From Rossellomorea aquimaris (lineage in GTDB: Bacteria > Bacillota > Bacilli > Bacillales > Bacillaceae_B), in assembly GCF_003315075.1 (NCBI RefSeq), contig NZ_QNRJ01000006.1, positions 124,001 through 188,000 on the forward strand: 64,000 bases of DNA, given 5' to 3'. The position numbers and the translations under genes are program-made. The first letter of the stretch is position 1, and each line of letters opens with the position of its first letter. The notes below the pieces were generated by a model. That model saw only the letters and a program-made list of their open reading frames with translations. It did no database searches and had not been told where the DNA came from. Positions 16,412-25,341 of this stretch are shown here, piece by piece.

Positions 16412-18106
16412 TTAACTTGTTTTCTGTTCTTCTTCTGTCTTTTGGCGCTCTTCTTCTACAAGTGCTCTGCGTAATATTTTTCCTACTGCCGTTTTAGGAA
16501 GCTCTTTTCTAAACTCATAAATCCGGGGCACCTTGTAGGCAGCCAGGTATTTACGGGCAAATTCATTGAGTTCTTCCTCTGTCAGGACTTCTCCTTCTTT
16601 CAGGACCACATACGCCTTTACGGTTTCTCCTCGGTACTCATCCGGAACGCCTGCAGCTACAACCTCTTGAATCGCAGGGTGTTCATAGAGGACCTCTTCG
16701 ATTTCACGAGGGTAAATATTAAAGCCTCCCGCAATGATCATATCCTTTTTGCGATCCACAACATAGAAGTAACCTCTCTCATCCATATACCCCAAATCCC
16801 CGGTCAATAGCCAGCCATCCCTTAACGTTTGTTCGGTTTCCTCAGGACGATTCCAGTAACCCTTCATCACTTGAGGACCTTTCACGACGATTTCACCCAT
16901 TTCATTCGGCGGAAGCGGTTCTCCTGTTTCCAGTGAGAAGATGGCTGCATCCGTACTTGGCCAAGGAACCCCTACGCTTCCCTTGATCCTCTCTTTATCC
17001 CAAAGGAAATTGGAATGTGTGACAGGTGAAGATTCTGTCAATCCATATCCTTCAACCAGTTTCCCGCCGGTGACGACTTCAAATTGCTGCTGCACTTCAA
17101 CAGGCAATGGGGCGCTTCCACTTAGGCATGAATCGATGGAGGATAAGTCATAATTCTTCAGTTCCGGATGATTCAGCAGGCCGATATAGATGGTAGGTGC
17201 ACCAGGAAATAGGGTCGGTTTCTGCTTTTGAATGGTTTTCAAGGTTGTTTCCGGATCAAATTTAGGGAGTAAGATCATTTTATATCCCTGCATGACGGAT
17301 AATATCATAACGGCTGTCATACCGTACACATGAAAGAATGGAAGGATTCCAAGGACACGCTCTTCTCCTTTTTTACATTTATAAAGCCATGCGTCACACA
17401 TGGAAGCATTGGCGACAAGGTTCTTATGAGTAAGCATAACCCCTTTCGGGAAACCTGTCGTCCCGCCTGTGTATTGAAGAAGGGCAACATCGTTTTCAAA
17501 ATCGAATGCCTGATCGGCACTTTCTGGTTTGGCTGTTTTCATGATCTCGGTAAATAAGTGATTCTGTCCTGAATGGTCCACTTTCACAACAATGCCGTAT
17601 TGTTTCTTCTGGATGAATGGGTAGATGAGATTCTTGGGAAATGGAAGGTAGTCTTTGATAGCGGTTACAATAATGTGCTCAAGTTCAGTATTCTTCATCA
17701 CTTTCGACACTCTTGGATATAAAATATCCAATGTCAGGATCACCTTGGCACCCGAGTCCTTCATTTGGTATTCGATTTCCCTCTCCATATATAGTGGATT
17801 GGTTTGTACGACAATTCCACCTGCATAGAGAATGCCATAGTACGCGATGACGGATTGTGGAGTATTCGGCAGCATGATCGCCACCCGATCGTCTTTCTTA
17901 ATCCCAAGCGTCTTCAGGTAATGAGCGAACTTGAGTGCGGATTCATGTAATTCTGTGTAGGTCAACTCCTTGCCCATAAATTGAATGGCTACTTTACTGC
18001 TATAAAGGGTAGCTGCCTCAGTTAAATAGGACTGTAGCGGCTTTTCAGTCAGATCGAGCTCCGTGGGAATCTCTGCTGGATATTCAGCAAACCATGGTTT
18101 GTTCAT
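16412..18106 (-). CDS. lcfA: Long-chain acyl-CoA synthetase
   Basis: Activates fatty acids to acyl-CoA with ATP. 564 residues of the ANL (adenylate-forming) fold. The AMP-binding P-loop LLQYTGGTTGFPKGVMLTHKN is near residue 215, the motif GYGLTESSPVTH around residue 355, and GDLGYMDERGYFYVVDRKKDMIIAGGFN with the C-terminal lysine region (LPKTAVGKILRR) near the end. ATG follows AAAGGGAGGGATTACA. It is upstream of fadR, but the FadR operator lies after its 3' end, and I see no operator at its own promoter. This differs from the B. subtilis operon, in which FadR acts upstream of lcfA. Confidence 0.96.
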   Translation of the reverse strand: MNKPWFAEYPAEIPTELDLTEKPLQSYLTEAATLYSSKVAIQFMGKELTYTELHESALKFAHYLKTLGIKKDDRVAIMLPNTPQSVIAYYGILYAGGIVVQTNPLYMEREIEYQMKDSGAKVILTLDILYPRVSKVMKNTELEHIIVTAIKDYLPFPKNLIYPFIQKKQYGIVVKVDHSGQNHLFTEIMKTAKPESADQAFDFENDVALLQYTGGTTGFPKGVMLTHKNLVANASMCDAWLYKCKKGEERVLGILPFFHVYGMTAVMILSVMQGYKMILLPKFDPETTLKTIQKQKPTLFPGAPTIYIGLLNHPELKNYDLSSIDSCLSGSAPLPVEVQQQFEVVTGGKLVEGYGLTESSPVTHSNFLWDKERIKGSVGVPWPSTDAAIFSLETGEPLPPNEMGEIVVKGPQVMKGYWNRPEETEQTLRDGWLLTGDLGYMDERGYFYVVDRKKDMIIAGGFNIYPREIEEVLYEHPAIQEVVAAGVPDEYRGETVKAYVVLKEGEVLTEEELNEFARKYLAAYKVPRIYEFRKELPKTAVGKILRRALVEEERQKTEEEQKTS

Positions 18107-18151
18107 TGTAATCCCTCCCTTTGAATATTTAGAAAATTTCTTCTATTCACT

Positions 18152-18180
18152 ATTATAATATAAGGGGACTTCAGTTACAA
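18152..18180 (-). promoter_or_regulatory. Sigma-A promoter of lcfA
   Basis: On the - strand TTGTAA (complement of 18175-18180) and TATAAT (complement of 18152-18157) are 17 bases apart. I see no FadR-like palindrome nearby. Confidence 0.7.
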
Positions 18181-18254
18181 TTTCAATTCAATCCACTCGA
18201 TACTTTTTTCCTATTTCTTAGGCTTGACCTTCCTTACAGATGATTTTATCAAAG

Positions 18255-18288
18255 AAAAAAGACTGCCTATTCAACCATATGACAGTCT
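18255..18288 (-). terminator. Terminator after the yshE/small-protein unit
   Basis: On the - strand AGACTGTC pairs with GGCAGTCT (one G-U pair) across a 13-base loop, followed by TTTTTTC. Confidence 0.85.
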
Positions 18289-18368
18289 GCTCGTACATTA
18301 TTATTATTTTAGCATTGTTTCAATATCCAAGCTCTTTATGATATTAACCTCGATATAAGTTCAATCAT

Positions 18369-18452
18369 TTACGTAAAAAACAACATATAAATGATCCCTA
18401 CGAGTAAAAAGCCCCCACATAGCGTGAGCATAACCTTTGCCAATGTTTCCAT
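18369..18452 (-). CDS. Predicted 27-residue single-span membrane peptide
   Basis: Too short for usual ORF tracks. It starts at ATG 18452 after AAGGAGAGGGAAT and reads METLAKVMLTLCGG, then FLLVGIIYMLFFT, and stops at TAA. It has one hydrophobic segment and few charges. The ATG lies 11 bases after the yshE stop, and a terminator follows at 18255-18288, so it is probably co-transcribed with the DUF350 membrane protein gene. I do not recognise it. The strong ribosome binding site and the position in the unit support translation; the 27-codon length means chance cannot be excluded. Confidence 0.55.
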   Translation of the reverse strand: METLAKVMLTLCGGFLLVGIIYMLFFT

Positions 18453-18463
18453 ATTCCCTCTCC

Positions 18464-18871
18464 TTACGATATTCCGGCTCCTATGACATAGGATAAACCA
18501 ACTGAAATGACCAATGAAATGAAGCCGACTGCCCGGTTGTCATTAGCGATTTCTTCATCAATTTTAAATTTGGGTGTGAGAAATTCATAAATGAAATAGC
18601 CGATCAGTAGTAGAAAAAAGCCAAACACACCCCACCCGATGGTTGTCAGGATGGTATCGTTATGGCTGATGGAATGGCGGAAGATATTCGCTATCCCGAA
18701 TATCTTCCCTCCGGTTGCCATCGCCACGGCCAAGTTGCCTTTATTTATTTCTTCCCAATTCTTGTACTTGGTGACCAGTTCGAAGATAGCCAAGAACAGA
18801 ACCAGACACAGTATGACCACGCTATAATTCCCAGCCGTTTGAACAAATTCATTTTCCCAAAAGTTCTTCAT
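18464..18871 (-). CDS. yshE: DUF350 membrane protein
   Basis: 135 residues with four hydrophobic segments, at about 16-36, 47-63, 77-97 and 112-133. The pattern of NKGNLAVAMATGGKIFGIA in one segment and DDN-like NDNRAVGFISLVIS in the last is that of DUF350, in which two related halves repeat (GNLAVAMATGG and NRAVGFISLV). The biochemical role of the family is not established. It lies upstream of a probable small membrane peptide and downstream of mutS2, the position of B. subtilis yshE. ATG follows AAAGGGAGCTTTACA. Confidence 0.85.
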   Translation of the reverse strand: MKNFWENEFVQTAGNYSVVILCLVLFLAIFELVTKYKNWEEINKGNLAVAMATGGKIFGIANIFRHSISHNDTILTTIGWGVFGFFLLLIGYFIYEFLTPKFKIDEEIANDNRAVGFISLVISVGLSYVIGAGIS

Positions 18872-18934
18872 TGTAAAGCTCCCTTTACCGCTTTATTTAA
18901 ACCACTCTATTTATTGGAGCAGTCTCAAAGGCTC

Positions 18935-21292
18935 TTATTTAAATTGAACGACTGTGACACCGGTTCCACCTTCACCTGCATCCCCGAAACGAATGTTTTT
19001 GACCGATCGGTGATTGTTCAAGTATTCCTGCACTCCTTGCCTTAAAGCTCCCGTACCTTTCCCATGAATGATGGAAACCCGGGGATAACCAGCAAGCAGA
19101 GCATCATCGATGTATTTCTCCACTCTGGATAACGCATTTTCGAAACGCTCACCACGCAGATCCAGCTCAAGGCTGACGTGAAAATCTTTCCCTTTCACTG
19201 TGGCAAGTGGCTTCGTCTCTACCTTCTGTTGTGATTGAATGAATTCAAGATCTGATTCCTTCACCTTCATTTTCATGATGCCCATCTGTACCTGCCATTC
19301 TTTCGCAGACAATCGTTCAATCAAGTGGCCTTTTTGATCAAAGCTTATAACTTTGACTTCGTCCCCGGCTTTTAACTCATGCTTCGCCTGATTGACTTTT
19401 TTCTTTTGACCGGACGTTTTCAATTTCGGTGTAGCCTCTTCCAATTGTTTCTTCGCATGGATCAGTTCATGTTCTTTGATTCCAGCTGATTTTTCATGCT
19501 GCATTTTTCGTAAATCTTTAATCACTTGTTCAGCTTCTGCCTTCGCCTTTTCTACGACTTCAGTGGCTTTTTGTTGAGCTTTTTCGTAAAGTGTATCCTT
19601 TTTCTCATAATACTCCATCATTTGCTTCTGCATATCTTTATGCATTTTCTCAGCTTGCCTTAATAGTTCATGGGCTTCCTCAAGCTCCCGTTCCCCCTGG
19701 CGTCTGCTGTCTTCGAGGGAGGCAATCATATTCTCCACTTCTTTACTATCCGTTCCGATATGGGACTTTGCTCTCTGAATGACTGAATCTGAAAGCCCTA
19801 AACGCTTCGAAATCTCAAATGCATTACTTCTTCCCGGGACCCCGAGCAAAAGCTTATAGGTAGGACTTAATGTTTCTACATTAAATTCCACACTGGCATT
19901 CACGACTCCTTCACGATTGTACCCATATGCTTTCAATTCAGGATAGTGAGTGGTCGCCACGACTCTTGCACCCGTTCCATGTACATCATCCAAAATGGAA
20001 ATGGCAAGGGCCGCACCTTCTTGAGGATCTGTACCGGCACCCAGTTCATCAAACAGCACTAAACTCTCATGATCTGCCTTTTTAAGGATGTCCACGATAT
20101 TGACCATATGAGAAGAGAAGGTACTTAAGCTTTGTTCAATCGATTGCTCGTCGCCGATATCAGCATACACGGTGCGGAAGACGCCGACTTCTGATCCATC
20201 GAGAGCCGGGATCGGGAGACCGGCCTGGGCCATTAAACTCGTTAATCCCAATGTTTTCAGGGTAACGGTTTTCCCCCCGGTATTCGGCCCGGTGATGACA
20301 ATGGAAGAAAAGTCAGTTCCCAACTCGATATCATTCGCCACCGCCTCATCCATCGGCAAAAGAGGATGTCGGGCTTTGTTGAGCCTCACCCGACGTTCAT
20401 TATTGATCGTCGGTTTAGACCCTTTAATAGATCGTCCGAATTTTGCTTTTGTGAACATGAAGTCAATATCCGACAGGACGCTGACAATCAAGAGCAGTTC
20501 TTCTCCTGATTCTTGTACACTTTCAGACAGCTCCTGGAGAATCTTTTCAATTTCAGCTTGCTCTTTTAATCGAAGCTCACGAAGTTGATTATTCAGTTGA
20601 ACGATGGCTTCCGGTTCAATAAATAACGTTTGCCCCGATGATGATTGATCATGGATGATCCCGCCATATTGACCCCTGTACTCCTGTTTAACCGGAATCA
20701 CATATCGATCGTTCCGAATGGTAATGATTGCATCTGATAACATTTTTTGAGCATTGGAAGAGCGGATCATTCGTTCAAGTTTCTCCCGGATCTGTCCTTC
20801 ATTGGCCCGGAGCTGCGTACGGATCGAGCGGAGTGCTTCACTGGCTGTATCAAGGATTTCTCCGTTATCGTCGACGACCTTCCTAATATCCTGCTCTAAA
20901 TGAGGAAGGGGAATGACCGTACCCATTTTCTCCTGCAGCAGGGGTACGTCCACTTCTTCCTCCAATAATTCCTCTACAAAAAGCGTCAGCTTCCTGCTTG
21001 CCCGGATTGTACTCGCCACCTGAACGAATTCAGAAGGGGAAAGCATCCCGCCTATTTGAGCACGCTTGACGTGAGGACGTATATCGAAAATCCCGCCTAA
21101 TGGGGCATGCCCCTTCAACCTGAGGATGGTCATGGCTTCATCTGTTTCTTCGTGAAGAGCTGTAATTTCTTCATACTCAACGGATGGCATGAGAGAAGAT
21201 ACCTTTGCATGACCAAGAGCCGATGCAGCATATTGCTTTAATAATTCTTTGATTTTATCAAACTCTAACGTTTTTAATACTTTAGAATTCAC
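18935..21292 (-). CDS. mutS2: MutS2 (RqcU), ribosome-collision and recombination ATPase
   Basis: 785 residues, the usual MutS2 size. It lacks the mismatch-recognition domain of MutS and has a clamp/lever region, a MutS-type ATPase (GPNTGGKT near residue 335, [16 protein letters not shown] near 415, then the [19 protein letters not shown] switch), a long Glu/Lys-rich coiled region, and a C-terminal Smr domain ([31 protein letters not shown]). MutS2 has been reported to act on collided ribosomes in B. subtilis and to suppress recombination in other bacteria. The start is GTG after AAAGGTGGAATACATTCC. It lies 20 bases after polX, probably in one operon. Confidence 0.96.
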   Translation of the reverse strand: MNSKVLKTLEFDKIKELLKQYAASALGHAKVSSLMPSVEYEEITALHEETDEAMTILRLKGHAPLGGIFDIRPHVKRAQIGGMLSPSEFVQVASTIRASRKLTLFVEELLEEEVDVPLLQEKMGTVIPLPHLEQDIRKVVDDNGEILDTASEALRSIRTQLRANEGQIREKLERMIRSSNAQKMLSDAIITIRNDRYVIPVKQEYRGQYGGIIHDQSSSGQTLFIEPEAIVQLNNQLRELRLKEQAEIEKILQELSESVQESGEELLLIVSVLSDIDFMFTKAKFGRSIKGSKPTINNERRVRLNKARHPLLPMDEAVANDIELGTDFSSIVITGPNTGGKTVTLKTLGLTSLMAQAGLPIPALDGSEVGVFRTVYADIGDEQSIEQSLSTFSSHMVNIVDILKKADHESLVLFDELGAGTDPQEGAALAISILDDVHGTGARVVATTHYPELKAYGYNREGVVNASVEFNVETLSPTYKLLLGVPGRSNAFEISKRLGLSDSVIQRAKSHIGTDSKEVENMIASLEDSRRQGERELEEAHELLRQAEKMHKDMQKQMMEYYEKKDTLYEKAQQKATEVVEKAKAEAEQVIKDLRKMQHEKSAGIKEHELIHAKKQLEEATPKLKTSGQKKKVNQAKHELKAGDEVKVISFDQKGHLIERLSAKEWQVQMGIMKMKVKESDLEFIQSQQKVETKPLATVKGKDFHVSLELDLRGERFENALSRVEKYIDDALLAGYPRVSIIHGKGTGALRQGVQEYLNNHRSVKNIRFGDAGEGGTGVTVVQFK

Positions 21293-21312
21293 GGAATGTA
21301 TTCCACCTTTTA

Positions 21313-23031
21313 TCAGTTTCGCTTAATAAATTTGATTAACTCTTTTTTATCCCAAGTATTGATTACAGTATCTTTCCTGATCCAGCCTTTTCGAGCTGTT
21401 CCGATTCCGACTTTCATGAATTCCAGGTGATCGATACTGTGTGCATCTGTGTTGATGACGAGCTTTACATTCTGTTCCTGGGCTTTACGGATATTTTCTG
21501 CAGACAGATCGAGCCGATTCGGATTTGCATTAAGCTCCAACGCCGTATCGGTTTCTTTCGCCAGCTGGATAAGAAGATCCATATCTACGTCATAGCCTTC
21601 TCTTCGACCAATGATCCTCCCTGTTGGATGAGCAATGATATCCACGTGGGCGCTCTTCAGGGCCGTTGTCAGCCTTTCCATGATCTTTTCTTGTGATTGA
21701 GAAAAACTCGAATGAATCGAGGCAATCACAAGATCGACTTTTTCAAGAATGTCATCCTCATAGTCCAATGTACCGTCAGGAAGAATATCCATCTCGATTC
21801 CTGACAGGACTTCTATATCGTCATACTTCTTATTGATCTCTTTAATTTCATCGATTTGCTTGAGTAATCGTTCTGTAGTCAGCCCGTTTGCCACACGTAA
21901 GTACTGGGAGTGATCTGTGATGGCCATATATTGATATCCTTTGGCACGGCAAGCCTCTACCATTTCTTCAATCGAAAATGCACCATCCGACCAGGTGGTG
22001 TGCATATGAAGATCCCCTTTTATATCTTCTAATGTGATAAGGGAATAATCCTTATGGAACTCTTCCACTTCTTTCCCATCTTCCCTCAGCTCTGGCGGGA
22101 TCAGGGGCAGATCAAAATGGTGATAAAATTCTTCTTCGGATTTAAATGTCTGTATCTCACCGGTTTCATTATTCTCGACGCCATATTCACTAATCTTTTC
22201 GCCGCGTTCTTTGGCAAGCTTTCGCATGCGGACATTATGATCCTTTGATCCGGTAAAATGATGAAGCGCAGTAGCAAACTCTTCAGGCTTCACGATTCGA
22301 AAATCAATGCTGACATCCCAATCATACGAAAGAGTCAGTGATACTTTCGTATCTCCTGCAGCGATGGTTTCCACGATATTAGGCAGTTTCAACAGACCTT
22401 CCTTCACTTCTTGAGGATTCTCTGTTGCGAGGATGAAATCGAGGTCCTTGATGGTTTCTCTCATTCTCCTTAAGCTTCCCGCCCTTGAAAAGGTTTGGAT
22501 GCTGTCCATGCCTAAAAGAAAACCTTCCATTTCCTCAGCGATCCCATTCATAAATGCGATCGGCAGACGGTCGGGTCTCTTGCCAACCTGTTCGATGGAT
22601 GCGAGGATCTTCTCTTCCGTCTTCTTACCGAAGCCTGCTAAACCTTGTACTTTATTTTCCTTACACGCCTGCTCCAGGTCTTCAATACCTTCCACCCCAA
22701 GTTCACTATAAAGCTTCGCGATTTTCTTTCCACCTAATCCAGGTAATTGAAGGAGGGGGATCAATCCCTTAGGAACCTCTTCCTTTAACTCTTCAAGGAC
22801 AGAAGATGTTCCTTCGTTTATGTATTCCTCGATGACTCCCGCCGTACCTTTGCCGATCCCGCTCAGCTTCGTGAAGTCACTGATTTCCTGTAAGCTTCGG
22901 TCATCATTCTCAAGTGCTGCTGCCGCTTTTCGATAGGCGGATATTTTAAAAGAGTTTTCGCCTTTCAATTCCATATATATCGCAATGTTTTCTAATAATT
23001 TTATAATATCTTTTTTGTTCAAGAGATTCAC
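21313..23031 (-). CDS. polX: DNA polymerase X with PHP domain
   Basis: Gap-filling family X polymerase and 3'-5' exonuclease for base excision repair. 572 residues: N-terminal helix-hairpin-helix domain ([29 protein letters not shown]), the Pol X core ([17 protein letters not shown] with the DXD metal pair, and VSIDFRIV) and a C-terminal PHP domain ([20 protein letters not shown] near 340, [25 protein letters not shown]). The listed start is GTG 23031; TTG 23022 (LNKKDII) is nearly as good and matches the shorter B. subtilis N-terminus I recall. Upstream is cvpA and downstream mutS2. Confidence 0.96.
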   Translation of the reverse strand: MNLLNKKDIIKLLENIAIYMELKGENSFKISAYRKAAAALENDDRSLQEISDFTKLSGIGKGTAGVIEEYINEGTSSVLEELKEEVPKGLIPLLQLPGLGGKKIAKLYSELGVEGIEDLEQACKENKVQGLAGFGKKTEEKILASIEQVGKRPDRLPIAFMNGIAEEMEGFLLGMDSIQTFSRAGSLRRMRETIKDLDFILATENPQEVKEGLLKLPNIVETIAAGDTKVSLTLSYDWDVSIDFRIVKPEEFATALHHFTGSKDHNVRMRKLAKERGEKISEYGVENNETGEIQTFKSEEEFYHHFDLPLIPPELREDGKEVEEFHKDYSLITLEDIKGDLHMHTTWSDGAFSIEEMVEACRAKGYQYMAITDHSQYLRVANGLTTERLLKQIDEIKEINKKYDDIEVLSGIEMDILPDGTLDYEDDILEKVDLVIASIHSSFSQSQEKIMERLTTALKSAHVDIIAHPTGRIIGRREGYDVDMDLLIQLAKETDTALELNANPNRLDLSAENIRKAQEQNVKLVINTDAHSIDHLEFMKVGIGTARKGWIRKDTVINTWDKKELIKFIKRN

Positions 23032-23131
23032 CCACTATCTTAGAATTAACGATCAGGATCCTTTAAGATTCCAAGTCCCTTGCAAAAGCAAAATAACTCC
23101 ATCTATATAGTAGCAAAATTGCTATAAAAAG

Positions 23132-23209
23132 AAAAAAGACTGACTTATAAGATGAACAAATTCGCTAAGGCATCCCTAACGAATTTGAATTGCATACTTA
23201 TAGTCAGCC
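23132..23209 (-). terminator. cvpA terminator, long branched hairpin
   Basis: On the - strand GGCTGACTATAAG pairs with CTTATAAGTCAGTC (one bulge), enclosing a second stem AAATTCGTTAGG / CCTTAGCGAATTT, followed by TTTTTTC. Confidence 0.85.
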
Positions 23210-23216
23210 CCTTCTT

Positions 23217-23756
23217 TTAGGCTACATATTCAATCCACCAAGATTTCACCATATCAGAGAAAACAGGAGTATGTTTAACCATCGCTTGCGCAATAAATGA
23301 GTTATTAATGAATGTTTGAACCGACTCGATCGGCAATAATACGGCGATAAATAATAGAATGAAGATCATTAAGTATGCTTCGATAAAACCTAATATCCCT
23401 CCGCCAAGAACATTCAACTGCTTTAATAGAGGAAGATGTGCAACAAAATCGAGCATCGATCCAATGATTTGCAGGATGATCCGGACTGCGAAGAAAATCA
23501 TGGCAAATGCGATTACACGATAATAAGCCTGATCTAAATTGGTCGATTCAAAAATCATATTCAATGTGGACTGCTCGTCCAATACAGGATAAGGAATCCA
23601 TAATGTTAACTTCGGTGCAAGCTGATCATAATATATGTATGCTACAATAAAAGAAACGATAAATCCAAATATGTGGACCAGTTGCAAAATGAATCCACGT
23701 TTTAAACCTATTAAAAATCCTATCACCAGGATGATCAACAAAGCTAAATCCAGCAT
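23217..23756 (-). CDS. yshB: CvpA-family membrane protein
   Basis: 179 residues, four hydrophobic segments, beginning MLDLALLIILVIGFLIGLKRG. The N-terminal GLKRGFILQLVHIFGFIVSF segment is the CvpA signature. The family includes proteins needed for colicin V production in Escherichia coli; in Bacillus the function is not established. It lies between zapA and polX, at the position of B. subtilis yshB. The translated C-terminus is KSWWIEYVA. Its end precedes a strong hairpin terminator by a few bases, so zapA and this gene form one unit. Confidence 0.9.
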   Translation of the reverse strand: MLDLALLIILVIGFLIGLKRGFILQLVHIFGFIVSFIVAYIYYDQLAPKLTLWIPYPVLDEQSTLNMIFESTNLDQAYYRVIAFAMIFFAVRIILQIIGSMLDFVAHLPLLKQLNVLGGGILGFIEAYLMIFILLFIAVLLPIESVQTFINNSFIAQAMVKHTPVFSDMVKSWWIEYVA

Positions 23757-23763
23757 CTTTTTT

Positions 23764-24024
23764 TCAATCCTTTAAACGTTTGATTTCTCGTTCCAGCTCT
23801 TCAAACTTTTCTTGTAGTTTGAGATAATCATTTACGGCATTCACCGCTGTCAGAACGGCGAGCCTGCTTGTGTCGAGAGATGGATTCATGGAGTTTATTT
23901 CTCTCATTTTGTCATCCACTTTAGAACAAACAAATCGGATTTGACTAGTTGATTCAGTCCCAACAATCGTATATGGTTGACCATATATGTCTACAGTGGT
24001 GCGATTTTTTTGTTGTTCAGACAA
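23764..24024 (-). CDS. zapA: Cell division protein ZapA
   Basis: 86 residues; promotes FtsZ ring assembly by bundling FtsZ filaments at midcell. The sequence shows the ZapA N-terminal sheet ([17 protein letters not shown]), the helix that starts [36 protein letters not shown] and a C-terminal coiled coil ([15 protein letters not shown]). The start is TTG (complement of 24022-24024) after GGGGGGCTTTCAGG. In B. subtilis the neighbouring genes are yshB downstream and rnhC divergently upstream, as here. Confidence 0.93.
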   Translation of the reverse strand: MSEQQKNRTTVDIYGQPYTIVGTESTSQIRFVCSKVDDKMREINSMNPSLDTSRLAVLTAVNAVNDYLKLQEKFEELEREIKRLKD

Positions 24025-24156
24025 CCTGAAAGCCCCCCATTCATAAGAATCCTAAACATTATCATACCACGAAATCTTTTGATTTTGGAAGGAATTTGTC
24101 ATATTAGCTCACATTTTTTATTATAAACATGAATTTTGTCATAAGGAGAGAGAAAC

Positions 24157-25080
24157 TTGGCTAATACCGTCATTCAAGCAAACAAAGAAACCATTGAGAA
24201 AATGAAAGGCCACTACCAAAACGTATTAACGGAGAAACTGCCTCCGGGTGCCGTTTTTGTAGCAAAGCCATCCGGCTGTACGATCACTGCCTATAAATCG
24301 GGGAAAGTATTGTTTCAGGGGTCTAACGGAGAAGGAGAATCAAGTCAGTGGGGCAAAATTGAACCTCCAAAGGTAAAATCACCTTCCAAAGGGACGACGA
24401 CACTGCCTGAGAACTTCGCCGACTGGTCTGTCATCGGATCGGATGAAGTGGGCACAGGCGACTTTTTCGGACCGATCACTGTGGTAAGTGCGTACGTGAA
24501 GAGGGAGCATCTTCCACTTATGAAGGAACTCGGAGTAAAGGATTCTAAAAATTTATCCGACCCTCAAATCATCAAAATTGCCCGGGATTTAATTGCCGCC
24601 ATTCCGTATTCATTACTCATCCTGCATAATCCTAAATACAATGCGATGCAGGCAAAAGGGATGACCCAGGGGAAAATGAAGGCTCTCCTGCACAATCAGG
24701 CGATCCTGAATCTGTTGGAAAAAATGGACCCGGAACTACCCGAGGGCATATTGATCGATCAGTTTGTTGAAAAGAATACATACTACAAGCATATTTCTGC
24801 ACAAAAGAAAATCCAACGGGACCGCGTGTATTTCAGCACAAAAGGTGAAAGCATCCATCTTGCTGTAGCCGCTGCCTCGATCATCGCACGTTACGCCTTC
24901 TTAAAGGAAATGGACAAATTGAGTGAGAAAGCTGGTGTCGAAATACCCAAAGGCGCCGGAAAACATGTAGACGTTGCCGCAGCGAAAATCATTAAACGTA
25001 AAGGGATTGAAGAATTAAAGTCCATGACGAAATGGCATTTCGCGAATAGTGAGAAGGCGATGAAGTTAGCCGGGAAATAA
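24157..25080 (+). CDS. rnhC: Ribonuclease HIII
   Basis: Removes RNA from RNA-DNA hybrids. 307 residues with the N-terminal TBP-like substrate-binding domain (residues 1-80) and a C-terminal RNase H fold. Catalytic acidic residues appear in IGSDEVGTGDFFGP near residue 95, GVKDSKNLSD near 125 and LIDQFVEKNTYY near 205. The start is TTG 24157 after AAGGAGAGAGAAAC, the only start that keeps the conserved N-terminus. It is one of few + strand genes here, diverging from zapA, as in B. subtilis. A terminator follows at 25086-25115. Confidence 0.96.
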   Translation: MANTVIQANKETIEKMKGHYQNVLTEKLPPGAVFVAKPSGCTITAYKSGKVLFQGSNGEGESSQWGKIEPPKVKSPSKGTTTLPENFADWSVIGSDEVGTGDFFGPITVVSAYVKREHLPLMKELGVKDSKNLSDPQIIKIARDLIAAIPYSLLILHNPKYNAMQAKGMTQGKMKALLHNQAILNLLEKMDPELPEGILIDQFVEKNTYYKHISAQKKIQRDRVYFSTKGESIHLAVAAASIIARYAFLKEMDKLSEKAGVEIPKGAGKHVDVAAAKIIKRKGIEELKSMTKWHFANSEKAMKLAGK

Positions 25081-25085
25081 GTAAA

Positions 25086-25115
25086 ATCCCCATCGGTTAT
25101 TCCGGTGGGGATTTC
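25086..25115 (+). terminator. rnhC terminator
   Basis: AATCCCCATCGG and CCGGTGGGGATT form a twelve-pair stem around TTATT, followed by TCTGTTT. It begins six bases after the rnhC stop. Confidence 0.85.
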
Positions 25116-25171
25116 TGTTTGGATGGTTGTGTTATCTTGGATTCAGCCATTGAATTATGAATGATATTTAC

Positions 25172-25271
25172 CTGTTGAATTTACTGCAATATTCTCCTGT
25201 TAAAATCCCCCCGATATCCTCCTGCTGAATTCACCCCAATATTCTCCTGTTAAAATCCGTTCATTTTTCAA
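25172..25271. repeat. 25-bp tandem repeat, about four units
   Basis: Units start at 25172, 25197, 25222 and 25247. Unit 1 begins CTGTTGAATTTACTGCAATA, unit 3 CTGCTGAATTCACCCCAATA; both end in TTCTC. Unit 2 begins CTGTTAAAATCCCCCCGATA and ends TCCTC, and unit 4 begins CTGTTAAAATCCG before diverging. The units are imperfect but keep a 25-base period. The stretch lies between convergent rnhC and pheT, with terminators on both sides, and has no ORF. Confidence 0.75.
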
Positions 25272-25298
25272 CAGGCAAAAACCTCTCCAAACAGCAAA

Positions 25299-25326
25299 AA
25301 GGTGCCAGACGATTGTCTGACACCTT
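25299..25326 (-). terminator. pheT terminator
   Basis: On the - strand AAGGTGTCAGAC and GTCTGGCACCTT form a twelve-pair stem (one G-U) around AATC, followed by TTTGC. Confidence 0.9.
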
Positions 25327-25341
25327 CCACTTTGATCTGTA

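Noticed and set aside
18639-19045. Plus-strand frames over yshE and the end of mutS2
   Set aside because: Antisense to well-supported genes and without family features.
25172-25271. Possible CRISPR array
   Set aside because: Units are contiguous 25-bp tandem repeats with no unique spacers, and no cas genes are present.
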